Notes under the pieces: generated by a model
What the model was told of the DNA's origin: nothing
Seen by the model: only the letters and a program-made list of their open reading frames with translations
Databases searched by the model: none
NCBI GenBank assembly: GCA_902560315.1
Contig: CACELG010000002.1
Coordinates: forward strand, 64,442-128,441
DNA length: 64,000 bases
From: an uncultured SAR86 cluster bacterium
GTDB taxonomy: Bacteria > Pseudomonadota > Gammaproteobacteria > Magnimaribacterales > D2472
Direction: 5' to 3'
Program-made: the position numbers and the translations under genes
Shown here: positions 1 to 9,874 of the stretch, piece by piece
How positions within the stretch are numbered: position 1 is the stretch's first letter
Layout of the letters: each line of letters starts with the position of its first letter

Positions 1-581
1 TACCCATATAAACATCCTATTACCTTTGTTCCTGCTGCTATACCAGCTCTTAAATCATTTAGATGATCTCCTAAATATATAGTGTCGTTTGGAGAAATAT
101 TAAGTTTTTTGCAGGCAAGCAATATTCCTTCAGGATCTGGTTTTGAGACTTTTACATGATCAGGGCAAATGATAACTTTAATGTTATTTAATTCTTTAAA
201 TGAATTTATTATAGGCTCAGCGTATTGAAAATATTTATTGGTAACAACCCCATACATAATTGAATTATTATCTAAGTATTTGATTAATGATTTCATACCA
301 TCAAAGAGTTTTGAGCCTTTTGTTAGATTTAATTTGTATTCTGACAAAAATTCATCTTTATATTTTTTAAAATTAATATCATCACTTTCAATCTTAAAAA
401 AGGTTTTTATTAGCTTGGCTGTGCCTTCTGATATGTGAAATTTTATCTCATCTTTTGTGATGACTTCCTTTCCATTATTAGAAAGTATTTTATTTAATGT
501 GAAAAGAAAATCAGGAGCTGTATCAATTAGAGTTCCATCAAGATCAAATAATACTAATTTTGTCTTATGATTTTTTACCAT
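1..581 (-). CDS. HAD-superfamily phosphatase (Gph/MupP-like), 3' end outside window
   Basis: Reading the minus strand from an ATG at 581 gives an open frame of 193 residues that runs off the left edge, so the C-terminus is missing. The four HAD motifs are visible: the nucleophile motif DLDGT near residue 13, VTNK near 113, the conserved lysine in SKPDP near 150, and the metal-binding GDHLND near 174. This fits a phosphoglycolate phosphatase-type hydrolase. The start codon overlaps the end of ubiG by 17 bp, so the two are translationally linked. In Pseudomonas the HAD gene next to ubiG, upstream of gyrA, is mupP (N-acetylmuramic acid 6-phosphate phosphatase), so MupP is a synteny-based alternative to Gph. 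The substrate cannot be told from sequence alone. Confidence 0.85.
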   Translation of the reverse strand, partial: MVKNHKTKLVLFDLDGTLIDTAPDFLFTLNKILSNNGKEVITKDEIKFHISEGTAKLIKTFFKIESDDINFKKYKDEFLSEYKLNLTKGSKLFDGMKSLIKYLDNNSIMYGVVTNKYFQYAEPIINSFKELNNIKVIICPDHVKVSKPDPEGILLACKKLNISPNDTIYLGDHLNDLRAGIAAGTKVIGCLYG

Positions 582-1260
582 ACATTAAGTAATTAACACC
601 CAAATCATTGTTTAGATTTGCTTTATGAGTAATTGGGTTATAAAACATTCCTTTAGTTTCAATTAATTCTCCTCCAGCATCTCTCAAATATTTTGCTAGA
701 AGAGATGGCTTTATAAATTTATCAAACTCATGTGTTCCCTTAGGCAAAAGATTAAAGATATATTCAGCTCCAACAATTGCAGTAATCCAAGATCTGGGAT
801 TTTTATTAATTGTTGATAGAAATATTAATCCTCCAGGCCTCAAAAGATCCACACATGTTGCAACTAATGATTTAGGATCAGGCACATGCTCTAAAACTTC
901 AAGGCAGGTTACAACATCATAGGCGCTTTTATTTTCTATGATTATTTCTTCAGCAGTTTTTTCAAAATATTGAATATTTTTTTTATTTTTTTCTGCATGT
1001 ATTTTTGCAACTTTAATTCCAGGACCGGCAGCATCAATACCAGTCACGTTAGCTCCAAAATCATGCAATGCTTCTGTAAGAAGGCCTCCACCACAACCCA
1101 CATCTAAAATTTTTTTTCTATTTAGATCTACTTTATCTTTAATATAATTTGCTCTAAGAGGATTTATAACATGAAGAGGCTTAAAGTCTCCATCCTTATT
1201 CCACCATTCATCAGCTATGTCTGAAAATTTTTTTATTTCTTGTTTATCGATATTTGACAT
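565..1260 (-). CDS. ubiG: UbiG, ubiquinone biosynthesis O-methyltransferase
   Basis: A 231-residue class I SAM-dependent methyltransferase. UbiG performs both O-methylations in ubiquinone biosynthesis (2-polyprenyl-6-hydroxyphenol and 3-demethylubiquinol). Motif I ILDVGCGGGLL lies at residues 51-61, the acidic SAM-ribose binding residue is in GIDAA near 74-78, and CLEVLEHVPDP lies near 119-129. The N-terminal FSDIADEWW and the later NKNPRSW and GTHEFDKFIKP stretches are typical of UbiG. Length is close to the E. coli protein (240). It is the first gene of a minus-strand pair with the HAD phosphatase and lies near gyrA, as in many gammaproteobacteria. Confidence 0.95.
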   Translation of the reverse strand: MSNIDKQEIKKFSDIADEWWNKDGDFKPLHVINPLRANYIKDKVDLNRKKILDVGCGGGLLTEALHDFGANVTGIDAAGPGIKVAKIHAEKNKKNIQYFEKTAEEIIIENKSAYDVVTCLEVLEHVPDPKSLVATCVDLLRPGGLIFLSTINKNPRSWITAIVGAEYIFNLLPKGTHEFDKFIKPSLLAKYLRDAGGELIETKGMFYNPITHKANLNNDLGVNYLMYGKKS

Positions 1261-1375
1261 TCAAGCATTTTAACTCTTATAAATTTAATATAGAACATAT
1301 TAAAAATATTAATATATAGCATAACTTCATTAACAAGCTTTTTAAGGAGGCATTATTTTATAACTTATATTTTAA

Positions 1376-1405
1376 TTGACTTATTAGAGCTGTTAAGATT
1401 AACTT
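1376..1405 (+). promoter_or_regulatory. Candidate sigma70 promoter for pnt operon
   Basis: TTGACT at 1376-1381 is followed after 18 bases by TAACTT at 1400-1405, about 28 bp before the pntAA GTG. The -35 box is strong and the -10 box is weak. The 172-bp gap between divergent ubiG and pntAA must hold promoters for both; this is the best plus-strand candidate I see. It is a visual call only. Confidence 0.35.
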
Positions 1406-1432
1406 TACTACATTATTTAAAATACACATATT

Positions 1433-2554
1433 GTGATTATTTCAGCCTTAAAATCTTCCATTCCTTCAGATACTAGATCTCCTATACACGAAGATACTAT
1501 TAAAAATTTACTAAATCTAGAGACAGAAATTTGGTTTGAAGAAGATGTAGGATTGGGTATTAATTCAAGTAATAAAGTTTTTGAAAATATAGGTTTGAAA
1601 AAGCATACAAGAGAAGACTGTTTAAAAAATGGAAATCTTATTATTACTAATCAAGCTTTAAATACCGAAGAATTAAAACTAATAAAACCAAATTCAACAA
1701 TACTTGGAATGGTTAATCCATTTAATAATCAAGAATTAATAAATCAGTGCTCAAAATTAATGATTAACCTCGTAAGTATGGAATTTATTCCTAGAATTAC
1801 AAGAGCTCAAAAAATGGATGTTCTAAGTTCTCAAGCAAATCTTGCAGGATATGTTGCTGTTATTGAATCAGCCAAAAATCTTTCAACAGCACTGCCAATG
1901 ATGATGACTGCTGCCGGAACATTAAAACCAGCTAAGGTTTTTGTTATTGGTGTTGGGGTTGCAGGCCTTCAAGCAATTGCAACTGCAAAGAGATTAGGCG
2001 CTAGGGTTGAGGCATTTGATACTCGTGATGTTGTTGAAGAACAAGTAAATTCACTCGGAGCAAAATTTGTAAAAATAGATTTAGGTGAAACAGGGGAAAC
2101 TGATCAAGGTTATGCTAAGGAGTTAACAAATGAGCAAATAAATAAACAAAAAGAACTCCAATCTAAGGTTTGTGAAAGATCAGATATTGTTATTACAACA
2201 GCTCAACTTTTTGGCAGACCAGCACCATTACTTATAGATAATAATACAATTGATAAAATGATGCCTGGAAGTGTAATTTTTGATATGGCAGTTGAATCAG
2301 GCGGTAACGTTGAGGGTTCAGAAGTTGATAATATTGTTGTAAGAAACGGAGTCAAAATTATCGGCATATCAAATTTAGCTGCAAAAGTTTCTAGTCATGC
2401 TTCATTAGCGTTATCAAATAATTATAATAATTGGATTACAGATTTTTTTGATAGAGACAATTCAAATATTAATTTTGATTTTGATGATGAAATTATTCAA
2501 AGCAGTGTATTGGTATTTAATGGTGAAATAAAAAATCAGAGGTTTAAGGAATAA
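1433..2554 (+). CDS. pntAA: NAD(P) transhydrogenase subunit alpha part 1 (NAD-binding domain I)
   Basis: A 373-residue soluble domain I of proton-translocating NAD(P)+ transhydrogenase, which binds NAD(H) and passes hydride to NADP+. The signature KMDVLSSQANLAGY is at about 127-140 and the Rossmann motif VIGVGVAGLQAIATAKRLGA at 171-190, followed by the acidic residue in EAFDTRD. The gene starts with GTG; no in-frame ATG occurs before residue 92, and the N-terminal sequence fits the family from this codon. The transmembrane part is a separate gene, so the complex is split into three polypeptides (as in Rhodospirillum) rather than two as in E. coli. Its stop overlaps the next start (TAATG). Confidence 0.93.
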   Translation: MIISALKSSIPSDTRSPIHEDTIKNLLNLETEIWFEEDVGLGINSSNKVFENIGLKKHTREDCLKNGNLIITNQALNTEELKLIKPNSTILGMVNPFNNQELINQCSKLMINLVSMEFIPRITRAQKMDVLSSQANLAGYVAVIESAKNLSTALPMMMTAAGTLKPAKVFVIGVGVAGLQAIATAKRLGARVEAFDTRDVVEEQVNSLGAKFVKIDLGETGETDQGYAKELTNEQINKQKELQSKVCERSDIVITTAQLFGRPAPLLIDNNTIDKMMPGSVIFDMAVESGGNVEGSEVDNIVVRNGVKIIGISNLAAKVSSHASLALSNNYNNWITDFFDRDNSNINFDFDDEIIQSSVLVFNGEIKNQRFKE

Positions 2555-2826
2555 TGGAAGAATATGTTCTCTTAGGTTTTGTACTAATACTCTCAATTTA
2601 TCTTGGTTTAGAGTTAATTTCTAAAGTACCTAGTACCTTACATACTCCTTTGATGTCAGGTGCAAATGCAATTTCAGGAATTGCACTTGTTGGTGCATTA
2701 ATGCTTGGTTCAGATAGTCAATTACAGGAAATATTGGCTTTTCTTGCAGTTACATTTGCTTCAATTAATGTTTTTGGTGGTTATTTAGTTACAAATAGAA
2801 TGTTAAAAATGTTTAAGAAAAAATAA
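2554..2826 (+). CDS. pntAB: NAD(P) transhydrogenase subunit alpha part 2 (membrane)
   Basis: A 90-residue hydrophobic protein with about three membrane segments (around residues 3-20, 36-54 and 58-80). It matches the membrane portion of PntA that is a separate subunit in three-gene transhydrogenases. The segment SKVPSTLHTPLMSGANAISG is characteristic and lines the proton channel side. It overlaps pntAA by 1 bp and is 2 bp from pntB, so stoichiometric co-translation is likely. Confidence 0.92.
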   Translation: MEEYVLLGFVLILSIYLGLELISKVPSTLHTPLMSGANAISGIALVGALMLGSDSQLQEILAFLAVTFASINVFGGYLVTNRMLKMFKKK

Positions 2827-2828
2827 TC

Positions 2829-4208
2829 ATGAATTTTATTGAAAATATATCGTCATTTCAAAATATCATTTATATAGCTTCTTCTATATTGTTTATAACT
2901 GGTATAAAAATGTTAGGCAAAGAGGATACCGCAGTAAAAGGTAATTTTCTTTCAGCTTTTGCAATGTTTATTGCGGTTTCAATTACATTAATAAATGTTA
3001 TTAATCCATTGTTAATTCTGATTGGTATTGGTATTGGAGCAATAATTGGATCTTTAATAGCTTTAAAAGTAAAAATGACTTCAATTCCTGAAATGGTCGC
3101 TTTGTTTAATGGCTTTGGGGGGTTAGCAACTTTTTTTATTGCATGGTCAGAGTTTAACTCTCTCCCAGCAAATACTTTTCAGTATGTATTAATAATGATT
3201 ACAACCTTCATCGGTGGAGTTACATTTTCAGGGAGCGTAGTTGCATATGGAAAATTATCAGAACGATTAAAGGTAGACAAATCATCAATCATAACTAAGA
3301 TCTTTACGACTATATTTTATATATCATTAATATATCTAATCTACTCTATTGTAATAGCTAAAATATTTACTCCCAGTTTTGACTTTTATTCAATTTTATT
3401 AATCTTGACATTATTAGGTGGAATTGGATTTGTAATTCCTATTGGAGGTGGTGATATGCCTGTTGTTATATCATTGCTAAATTCTTTTTCAGGAATCGCA
3501 GCAGCTTTTGCTGGATTACTTCTTCTAAATAATGTTCTTATTGTTGCTGGTTCATTAGTAGGGGCCAGTGGGTTAATACTAACAATAATAATGGCTAAGG
3601 CAATGAACAGATCAATTGGAAACATTTTATTTGTTGGCTATGCATCTTCATCCTCTGGACCAAAGTCTGAAGAAACGGGCGAAGTAAAACCAATAAATGT
3701 TTCAGATGCTTATTTAATTCTTGAGAATGCGAGCTCTGTTCTGGTAATTCCAGGTTATGGCATGGCAGTAGCACAAGCACAGCACGTTGTTCGTGAACTT
3801 GGAGAGCTCCTTGAAACAAATGGTACAGAGGTAAAATATGGTATTCATCCTGTTGCTGGAAGAATGCCAGGTCATATGAACGTATTATTAGCTGAAGCTA
3901 ATGTTCCATATGATGTTTTGGTTGAACCTGATGATGTAAATCCATCAATGGATAGTGTTGATGTTGCAGTTGTAATAGGGGCAAATGACGTCGTTAATCC
4001 ATCAGCAACAGAAGAACCAGGTAGTCCAATTTATGGAATGCCTATAATAGAAGCTCATAATGCAAGGACTGTTTTTGTTCTTAAAAGATCAATGTCTTCT
4101 GGTTTTGCAGGTGTTCAAAATCCACTTTTCTTTAAAGAAAATACTAGAATGCTTTTTGGTGATGCAAAAGAGTCAATAGGCGGTTTGGTAGCTGAATTTA
4201 AAGAGTAA
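2829..4208 (+). CDS. pntB: NAD(P) transhydrogenase subunit beta
   Basis: A 459-residue protein close to E. coli PntB (462). The first ~270 residues carry multiple membrane helices of domain II. The C-terminal domain III binds NADP(H), with GYGMAVAQAQHVVRELGELL near 312-331, HPVAGRMPGHMNVLLAEA near 344-361, and VVIGANDVVNPSA near 377-389. With the two preceding genes it makes the inner-membrane transhydrogenase that uses proton-motive force to reduce NADP+ with NADH. It ends 82 bp before gyrA. Confidence 0.96.
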   Translation: MNFIENISSFQNIIYIASSILFITGIKMLGKEDTAVKGNFLSAFAMFIAVSITLINVINPLLILIGIGIGAIIGSLIALKVKMTSIPEMVALFNGFGGLATFFIAWSEFNSLPANTFQYVLIMITTFIGGVTFSGSVVAYGKLSERLKVDKSSIITKIFTTIFYISLIYLIYSIVIAKIFTPSFDFYSILLILTLLGGIGFVIPIGGGDMPVVISLLNSFSGIAAAFAGLLLLNNVLIVAGSLVGASGLILTIIMAKAMNRSIGNILFVGYASSSSGPKSEETGEVKPINVSDAYLILENASSVLVIPGYGMAVAQAQHVVRELGELLETNGTEVKYGIHPVAGRMPGHMNVLLAEANVPYDVLVEPDDVNPSMDSVDVAVVIGANDVVNPSATEEPGSPIYGMPIIEAHNARTVFVLKRSMSSGFAGVQNPLFFKENTRMLFGDAKESIGGLVAEFKE

Positions 4209-4233
4209 TTTTTGCTGTAAATATGTTAAAATA

Positions 4234-4252
4234 TTGCCTAATTTAGGTAATA
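4234..4252. promoter_or_regulatory. Imperfect dyad in gyrA upstream region
   Basis: The core CCTAA-T-TTAGG (4238-4248) is a perfect inverted repeat, extended by ATT/AAT arms with one mismatched pair. It sits 39-57 bp before the gyrA ATG. It could be an operator or a small 5' UTR hairpin. No T-run follows it, so it is not a clear terminator for pntB. Confidence 0.3.
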
Positions 4253-4290
4253 AAATCCGTGTATAAATTTAAGGTTCAATAAGCAGAAAA

Positions 4291-6831
4291 ATGAGTGATT
4301 TTGCCAAAGAAATTATATCTGTAAACATTGAAGATGAGCTAAAACAATCTTATCTAAGCTATGCACTTAGCGTTATTCATGGCAGAGCACTACCAGATAT
4401 AAGAGATGGTTTAAAGCCGGTACATAGAAGAATCTTATATGCAATGTACGATCTAAAAAATTTCTACAATAGGCCATATAAGAAATCTGCAAGAGTTGTT
4501 GGTGATGTTATTGGTAAATATCATCCTCATGGTGATTCTGCTGTCTATGATGCCATGGTTAGAATGGCTCAAGATTTTTCTATGAGATATCCAATCGTTG
4601 AAGGCCAAGGAAACTTTGGTTCAATTGATGGCGATCCACCTGCGGCAATGAGATATACAGAAGTAAGGATGTCAAAAATTACTGATCAAATGCTTGGAGA
4701 TATAGAAAAAGAAACTGTATCTTTTTCTCCAAATTATGATGGTAGTGAATATATACCTGATGTGCTTCCAACAAAAATCCCAAATCTTTTAGTCAATGGT
4801 TCATCTGGAATTGCTGTAGGCATGGCTACAAATATCCCACCCCACAACCTAAATGAAGTTTTAAACGGGTGTATCAATCTAATTAATAATCCTAAAATAT
4901 CTATTGATGAATTAATTAAGGATATCTCTGGACCTGATTTCCCCACTGGAGGAACAATTGATGGTAAAGCGGGTATTTATGAAGCTTATAAAACTGGTAG
5001 GGGGATAATTCATGTTCGATCTAATACTTCTATAGAAGAAGATAAATCAGGAAAACAATCATTAATCATTAACGAAATCCCATTTATGGTTAATAAAGCT
5101 AGAATGCTTGAAAAGATTGCAGAGCTAGTAAAGGAAAAGAAGATAGAGGGCATAACTGAAATTCGAGATGAATCAGATAAAGATGGATTGAGAGTGGTGA
5201 TTGAAGTCAGAAAAGGCGACTCTGTAGAAGTTCTTGAAAATAATTTATTTGCACAAACTCAACTTGAACAGTCTTTTGGAATAAATTTCACAGTACTTTC
5301 AGACGGTCAACCAAAAGAAGTTAATCTCAAAGAAATGCTTCAGGCATTTATTAAGCATAGAAAAGAAATTATTACTAAAAGAACTAAATTTGATCTTAAA
5401 AAAGCAAAAGATAGAGGACATGTAGTTGAAGGTTTGATGGTTGCTATTGCAAATATCGATCAGATTATAGCGATAATTAAAAAATCAAAGGATCCAAAAA
5501 TAGCTGCTAGTGAATTATGTAAGAAAGTTTGGAAATCTGGACCAGTGGAAGCAATTCTTAAAAAAGTTGGCAGTGATGCATGTAAGCCAAAAGGTCTTAG
5601 TAAAGATCTTGGCTTGAAAGGGAAAAAATATAAATTATCTCAAGATCAAGCTAAAGCAATTCTTGAATTAAGACTGGGAAGACTTACCGGTTTAGAACAA
5701 GATAATTTAAGTAAAGAATTTTCAGAAATTGTAGAAAAAATACTTAGCCTTCAGAAAATTTTGGATGAAAAGCAAACTCTTACAGATCTAATGATAGGGG
5801 AGTTAGAGGAGATTAAAAATAGTTTTGGAGATGACAGAAGAACCCTAATAAATGATACAAGAAGAGGAATCACAAACGAAGATCTTATTCCTGAAGAGAC
5901 AAGAGTATTAACAGTATCGAGAAGTGGCTATGCTAAAACTCAACCTCTAGATGAATATCGTGAGCAAAGAAGAGGTGGTCAAGGTAAGGCAGCTGCTGCA
6001 GTAAAAGAAGAAGATTTAATTCAAAATTTATATGTTCTAAGTAGCCATGTTCAAATTCTTTGTTTTACAACAAAAGGTAAGGTATTTTGGTTAAAGGTAT
6101 ATGAAATACCAGTTGCTTCAAGGACATCAAAAGGTAGGCCATTGGTTAACATGCTTAATTTGGACGACGATGAAAGAGTAAGCGATATTTTACCAGTTGA
6201 AGAATTCTCAGATGATAAGTTTATCTTTATGGCTACAAGAAAAGGAATAACTAAGAAAACTAAGTTGAGCCTCTTCGCTAGAAAATGGAAGTCAGGTATT
6301 AAGGCAATTAATTTAGATGATGATGATCGATTAGTTGGAACAGCAATAACTGATGGTAATAAAGAAATTTTATTGGCATCTTCAGCTGGAAAATTAATTA
6401 GGTTTAATGAATCTAAAGTAAGAGCTATGGGAAGAACAGCAAGAGGAGTCAAAGGAATGAAATTAAAAAAAGATCATAAATTAATTTCACTTAATGTTGC
6501 AGATTCATCAAAAACAGTTCTATGTGTTTCAGAAAATGGCTATGGCAAAAAAACAGAATTAGATGATTTCCCAACTCATAATAGAGGTGGTCAAGGAGTA
6601 ATATCTATAAAAACAAGCGAGAGGAATGGGTTAATGGTTGCTGCAGCATTAGTCAAAGAAGAAGATGGAATAATGTTAATTAGTGATAAGGGAACTATGA
6701 TTCGAACTAATGTTTCACAAGTGCCAACATTAAGCAGAAATACCCAAGGAGTTAAAATCATTACTCCAAAAGAAGAAGAAAAACTTATTGAGTGTGTCAC
6801 GATCCCTGAAGAAGAAAATCAAGAAGATTAA
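4291..6831 (+). CDS. gyrA: DNA gyrase subunit A
   Basis: An 846-residue type IIA topoisomerase subunit that cleaves and religates DNA during negative supercoiling. Numbering matches E. coli closely at the N-terminus: catalytic Tyr is residue 122 (in AMRYTE), and the quinolone-determining region [10 protein letters not shown] has Ser83 and Asp87, the susceptible-type residues. The C-terminal domain carries the GyrA box QRRGGQGK near 558-565 and the repeated blades with RGVKGM and RGGQG motifs needed for DNA wrapping. The end is an acidic tail. It is followed 3 bp later by serC, as in other gammaproteobacteria. Confidence 0.98.
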   Translation: MSDFAKEIISVNIEDELKQSYLSYALSVIHGRALPDIRDGLKPVHRRILYAMYDLKNFYNRPYKKSARVVGDVIGKYHPHGDSAVYDAMVRMAQDFSMRYPIVEGQGNFGSIDGDPPAAMRYTEVRMSKITDQMLGDIEKETVSFSPNYDGSEYIPDVLPTKIPNLLVNGSSGIAVGMATNIPPHNLNEVLNGCINLINNPKISIDELIKDISGPDFPTGGTIDGKAGIYEAYKTGRGIIHVRSNTSIEEDKSGKQSLIINEIPFMVNKARMLEKIAELVKEKKIEGITEIRDESDKDGLRVVIEVRKGDSVEVLENNLFAQTQLEQSFGINFTVLSDGQPKEVNLKEMLQAFIKHRKEIITKRTKFDLKKAKDRGHVVEGLMVAIANIDQIIAIIKKSKDPKIAASELCKKVWKSGPVEAILKKVGSDACKPKGLSKDLGLKGKKYKLSQDQAKAILELRLGRLTGLEQDNLSKEFSEIVEKILSLQKILDEKQTLTDLMIGELEEIKNSFGDDRRTLINDTRRGITNEDLIPEETRVLTVSRSGYAKTQPLDEYREQRRGGQGKAAAAVKEEDLIQNLYVLSSHVQILCFTTKGKVFWLKVYEIPVASRTSKGRPLVNMLNLDDDERVSDILPVEEFSDDKFIFMATRKGITKKTKLSLFARKWKSGIKAINLDDDDRLVGTAITDGNKEILLASSAGKLIRFNESKVRAMGRTARGVKGMKLKKDHKLISLNVADSSKTVLCVSENGYGKKTELDDFPTHNRGGQGVISIKTSERNGLMVAAALVKEEDGIMLISDKGTMIRTNVSQVPTLSRNTQGVKIITPKEEEKLIECVTIPEEENQED

Positions 6832-6834
6832 ATA

Positions 6835-7911
6835 ATGAGAAAGTGGAATTTTTGTGCAGGACCAGCAGTTCTCCCTGAAGATGTCCTTAAAGAAGTAAAG
6901 TCAGAATTTTTAGAATTTAATAATTCTGGTACATCTATTATGGAGATGAGTCATAGATCTGAAATCTACACCTCAGTCGCAATAGAAGCAAAAAAAGATC
7001 TCATAGAGATATTAAATATTCCTAAAAATTACGATGTTTTATTTCTGCAAGGTGGAGCAACTCATCAATTTTCAATGGTTCCTTATAATTTTGGACATAA
7101 TACCAAAGAGGCAGACTATGTTTTATCAGGTTCTTGGTCTAAAAAAGCAATCTCAGAAGCTTCAAAAATAATTAAAGTTAATACTATTGCATCATCTGAG
7201 GGCAAGAACTTTACATATGCCCCAGACCCAAACGATTGGAAAGTTTCAGAAAAATCTGCGTATTTACATTTTTGTCCAAATGAAACTATTCAAGGAGTAG
7301 CAATTCATGAACCACCAATTATTGATAAACCTCTCATATCAGACGCATCTTCTGTAATTTTAAGTGAGCCTTTAGATGTTTCAAAGTTTTCATTAATTTA
7401 TGCTGGAGCTCAAAAAAATATTGGACCATCAGGTTTAACAATTGTAATTATAGATCGCGAATTCATGGAATATGGAGATCAAAATATACCCAACATTCTT
7501 AAATATTCTGAACACTCTAATTCTGATTCAATGCTTAATACACCTCCTACATTTGCCTGGTATATGGCAGGAAAAGTATTTAAATGGATAAAAGATTCTG
7601 GTGGCTTAGATTATTTTAGTATTCAAAATAATAAAAAAGCTAATGAGTTGTATAAATTTATTGATGAATCTTCATTTTATTCCAACAATATAGATATAAA
7701 AAATAGATCGATTATGAATGTTACTTTTTTTCTTGCAAATGATGATCTTGATAAGACATTCTTGTCAAATGCAGAAGAAAACGGTTTATTAAACTTAAAA
7801 GGCCATAGATCAGTTGGAGGAATGAGAGCAAGCATATATAATGCAATGCCCTTTGAGGGGGTTGAGGAATTGATTAAATTTATGGAATATTTTGAATCAA
7901 AATATGGATAG
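6835..7911 (+). CDS. serC: Phosphoserine aminotransferase
   Basis: A 358-residue class V PLP-dependent aminotransferase that converts 3-phosphohydroxypyruvate to phosphoserine with glutamate; the family also acts in vitamin B6 synthesis. The N-terminus NFCAGPAVLPEDVL, the segment ISEASK and the PLP lysine in YAGAQKNIGPSG (Lys194) are diagnostic. C-terminal GGMRASIYNAMP is the usual phosphate-binding end region. Length matches E. coli (362). It lies 3 bp after gyrA and 5 bp before pheA, in the conserved gyrA-serC-pheA-tyrA-aroA order. Confidence 0.97.
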   Translation: MRKWNFCAGPAVLPEDVLKEVKSEFLEFNNSGTSIMEMSHRSEIYTSVAIEAKKDLIEILNIPKNYDVLFLQGGATHQFSMVPYNFGHNTKEADYVLSGSWSKKAISEASKIIKVNTIASSEGKNFTYAPDPNDWKVSEKSAYLHFCPNETIQGVAIHEPPIIDKPLISDASSVILSEPLDVSKFSLIYAGAQKNIGPSGLTIVIIDREFMEYGDQNIPNILKYSEHSNSDSMLNTPPTFAWYMAGKVFKWIKDSGGLDYFSIQNNKKANELYKFIDESSFYSNNIDIKNRSIMNVTFFLANDDLDKTFLSNAEENGLLNLKGHRSVGGMRASIYNAMPFEGVEELIKFMEYFESKYG

Positions 7912-7916
7912 TCAAG

Positions 7917-9005
7917 ATGACAAAAAAAAACCTTAAAAGCTATAGAGATAAAATTGATAACATTGATCAAGAAATACTTGCGCTTATCCAAAAAAGAGCA
8001 TCTCATGCAGTAGCGATAGGTAAAATAAAATCTAAAACTAATCCAAAAGAGTCTTTTTATAAACCTGGCAGAGAAACCAAAATTTTAAGAAACATTATTA
8101 AATCAAATAAAAAGGGATTACTTCCAGACTCTAAAATAAGGGCTATATACAAAGAGCTTATTTCAGGATGTTTATCTTTAGAAGAAACTCTAAAAGTTGC
8201 ATATCTAGGTCCAGAAGGAACTCATTCTGAAGCAGCTGTTCACAATCAATTTGGATCACAGGCTATAAGGATTCCAACAAACACTATTGATGATGTTTTT
8301 TATCAAGTAATAAATGATGAAGTAAATATTGGAGTTGTACCCGTTGAAAATTCATCAGAAGGAGTGATTAATACAACACTAAATTGTTTGGCAGATAGTG
8401 AAGATATAAAAATTATCGGCGAAATATATTTAGATATTGACCATCAGTTGGCTTCTGGTAATAAATTTGATTTAAATCAAGCTTTTGCAATTGCTTCACA
8501 TCCACAAGCACTAGGACAATGCTCGAAGTGGATAGAAAGGAATATAGGAAGTATTAAAAGACTTGAAATGCCAAGTTCAGCAGCAGCAGCTCAATATGCT
8601 AAAGAAAATAAAAATATATTATGTATTGTAAATTCATTAGCTGTTGAAAATTATAAACTTCGTCTTGTAAAAAAGAATATCCAAGATTATTCTGAAAATA
8701 GGACAAGATTCCTTGTAATAGGTAAAACTCAAGTTGAAAAAACTGGCAAAGATAAAAGCTCTTTTTTAATTCAGACCCCTAATAAACCTGGTTCTCTTAT
8801 GTCTGTCTTAAAACCTTTTGATGAAAAGAAAATTAATTTAAGTAAGATTGAAACACGACCTTCAAGAGGAAATATTAGTTCACATGATTTCTTTGTTGAT
8901 TGTGAAGGGCATATTAAAGATCAGAAACTTCGATTAGCTATAAAAGAAGTTATAGATAACGGAGCTATTGTAAGAAATTTTGGCTCGTATCCTGAATATA
9001 TATGA
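7917..9005 (+). CDS. pheA: Bifunctional chorismate mutase / prephenate dehydratase (P-protein)
   Basis: A 362-residue fusion for phenylalanine synthesis. An AroQ-type chorismate mutase domain covers about residues 1-90 (IDNIDQEILALIQKRASHA). The prephenate dehydratase domain starts at VAYLGPEGTHSEAA (about 94) and contains the catalytic TRF motif in ENRTRFLVIG near 262-268. A regulatory ACT domain (TPNKPGSLMSVLKPF) fills the C-terminus and normally binds phenylalanine for feedback inhibition. The stop overlaps the tyrA start by 4 bp (ATGA). Confidence 0.97.
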   Translation: MTKKNLKSYRDKIDNIDQEILALIQKRASHAVAIGKIKSKTNPKESFYKPGRETKILRNIIKSNKKGLLPDSKIRAIYKELISGCLSLEETLKVAYLGPEGTHSEAAVHNQFGSQAIRIPTNTIDDVFYQVINDEVNIGVVPVENSSEGVINTTLNCLADSEDIKIIGEIYLDIDHQLASGNKFDLNQAFAIASHPQALGQCSKWIERNIGSIKRLEMPSSAAAAQYAKENKNILCIVNSLAVENYKLRLVKKNIQDYSENRTRFLVIGKTQVEKTGKDKSSFLIQTPNKPGSLMSVLKPFDEKKINLSKIETRPSRGNISSHDFFVDCEGHIKDQKLRLAIKEVIDNGAIVRNFGSYPEYI

Positions 9006-9874
9006 ACTTGAACGTTGAAAAAATTCTAATTATTGGAGTGGGCATGATTGGAGCATCGATTGCGTTAGCTTCTAAATCAAAAGGAATCAAAGTTGCTGGA
9101 TTTGATATTAATCCTGAGTTTTTGAACAATGCTATCGAAAAGAAGATTATTGACGAAAGCATTGATTCATTGGTTGAGTTAAATTCAAAAAATCATTTTA
9201 AAGGCGTCGATTTAATTATTATTGCAGTTCCACCAAAGCAAACATTAGAGGTATTAAATAGCTTAAAAGAATTATGGAATTCAGATATAACTATTACAGA
9301 TACTTCTAGTGTAAAAAATCATATTCAATTAAAAGATGTTTCTAATATAATTCTTTCTCATCCAATTGCCGGCTCTGATCAATCTGGCTTATCAGCAGCA
9401 GACGCAAACCTTTTTCAGGGTAAAAAAAATGTTTTATGCAATCCTTTTAATAGCTCCAAAGAACATTTCGATAAGGTGGATAATTTTTGGAAAAATGCTC
9501 TTCAAATGAGAACTTCTTTAATGACAGTTAGAGAGCATGACTTAGTTTTTGCAATGACAAGTCATCTGCCGCATCTGATATCTTATGCTTTAATAGATTC
9601 AATTCGCTTATCAAATACTGATGTCGGTGATAATGCAGGCGGAGGCTTAAAAGAATTTTTAAGATTAAGTGGGTCAAATCCAGAAATGTGGAGCGATATT
9701 TTTACTCTTAATAGAGTAGATTTAATAAAAGCACTTGCCGGTATGCAAGTGTCACTTAATAATTTATTAGAGCTTATTTCTGAAACAAAGCAAATCCCTG
9801 ATATTTTCTCTCATCTTGAATTTCTCAAAAATGAACTTGATGAGATTAAATCTTTTAAAGAAGATAAATTTTGA
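9002..9874 (+). CDS. tyrA: Prephenate dehydrogenase
   Basis: A 290-residue monofunctional prephenate dehydrogenase for tyrosine synthesis. The NAD-binding motif IIGVGMIGASIALA is at 9-22, followed by Asp in AGFDIN. LSHPIAGSDQSG near 118-129 carries a conserved catalytic His, and TSHLPHLISYAL near 184-195 a second conserved His region. There is no chorismate mutase domain, which is supplied by PheA. Start overlaps pheA by 4 bp and the stop overlaps the aroA TTG by 4 bp, consistent with translational coupling. Confidence 0.95.
   Translation: MNLNVEKILIIGVGMIGASIALASKSKGIKVAGFDINPEFLNNAIEKKIIDESIDSLVELNSKNHFKGVDLIIIAVPPKQTLEVLNSLKELWNSDITITDTSSVKNHIQLKDVSNIILSHPIAGSDQSGLSAADANLFQGKKNVLCNPFNSSKEHFDKVDNFWKNALQMRTSLMTVREHDLVFAMTSHLPHLISYALIDSIRLSNTDVGDNAGGGLKEFLRLSGSNPEMWSDIFTLNRVDLIKALAGMQVSLNNLLELISETKQIPDIFSHLEFLKNELDEIKSFKEDKF

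Noticed and set aside
1344-1350. Perfect AAGGAGG Shine-Dalgarno-like sequence in the ubiG-pntAA gap
   Set aside because: No usable start codon follows at the right distance; the next codons reach a stop. Probably chance or a relic.
3386-3819. Minus-strand open frames within pntB
   Set aside because: They are antisense to well-conserved coding sequence and show no recognisable domains or ribosome binding sites.
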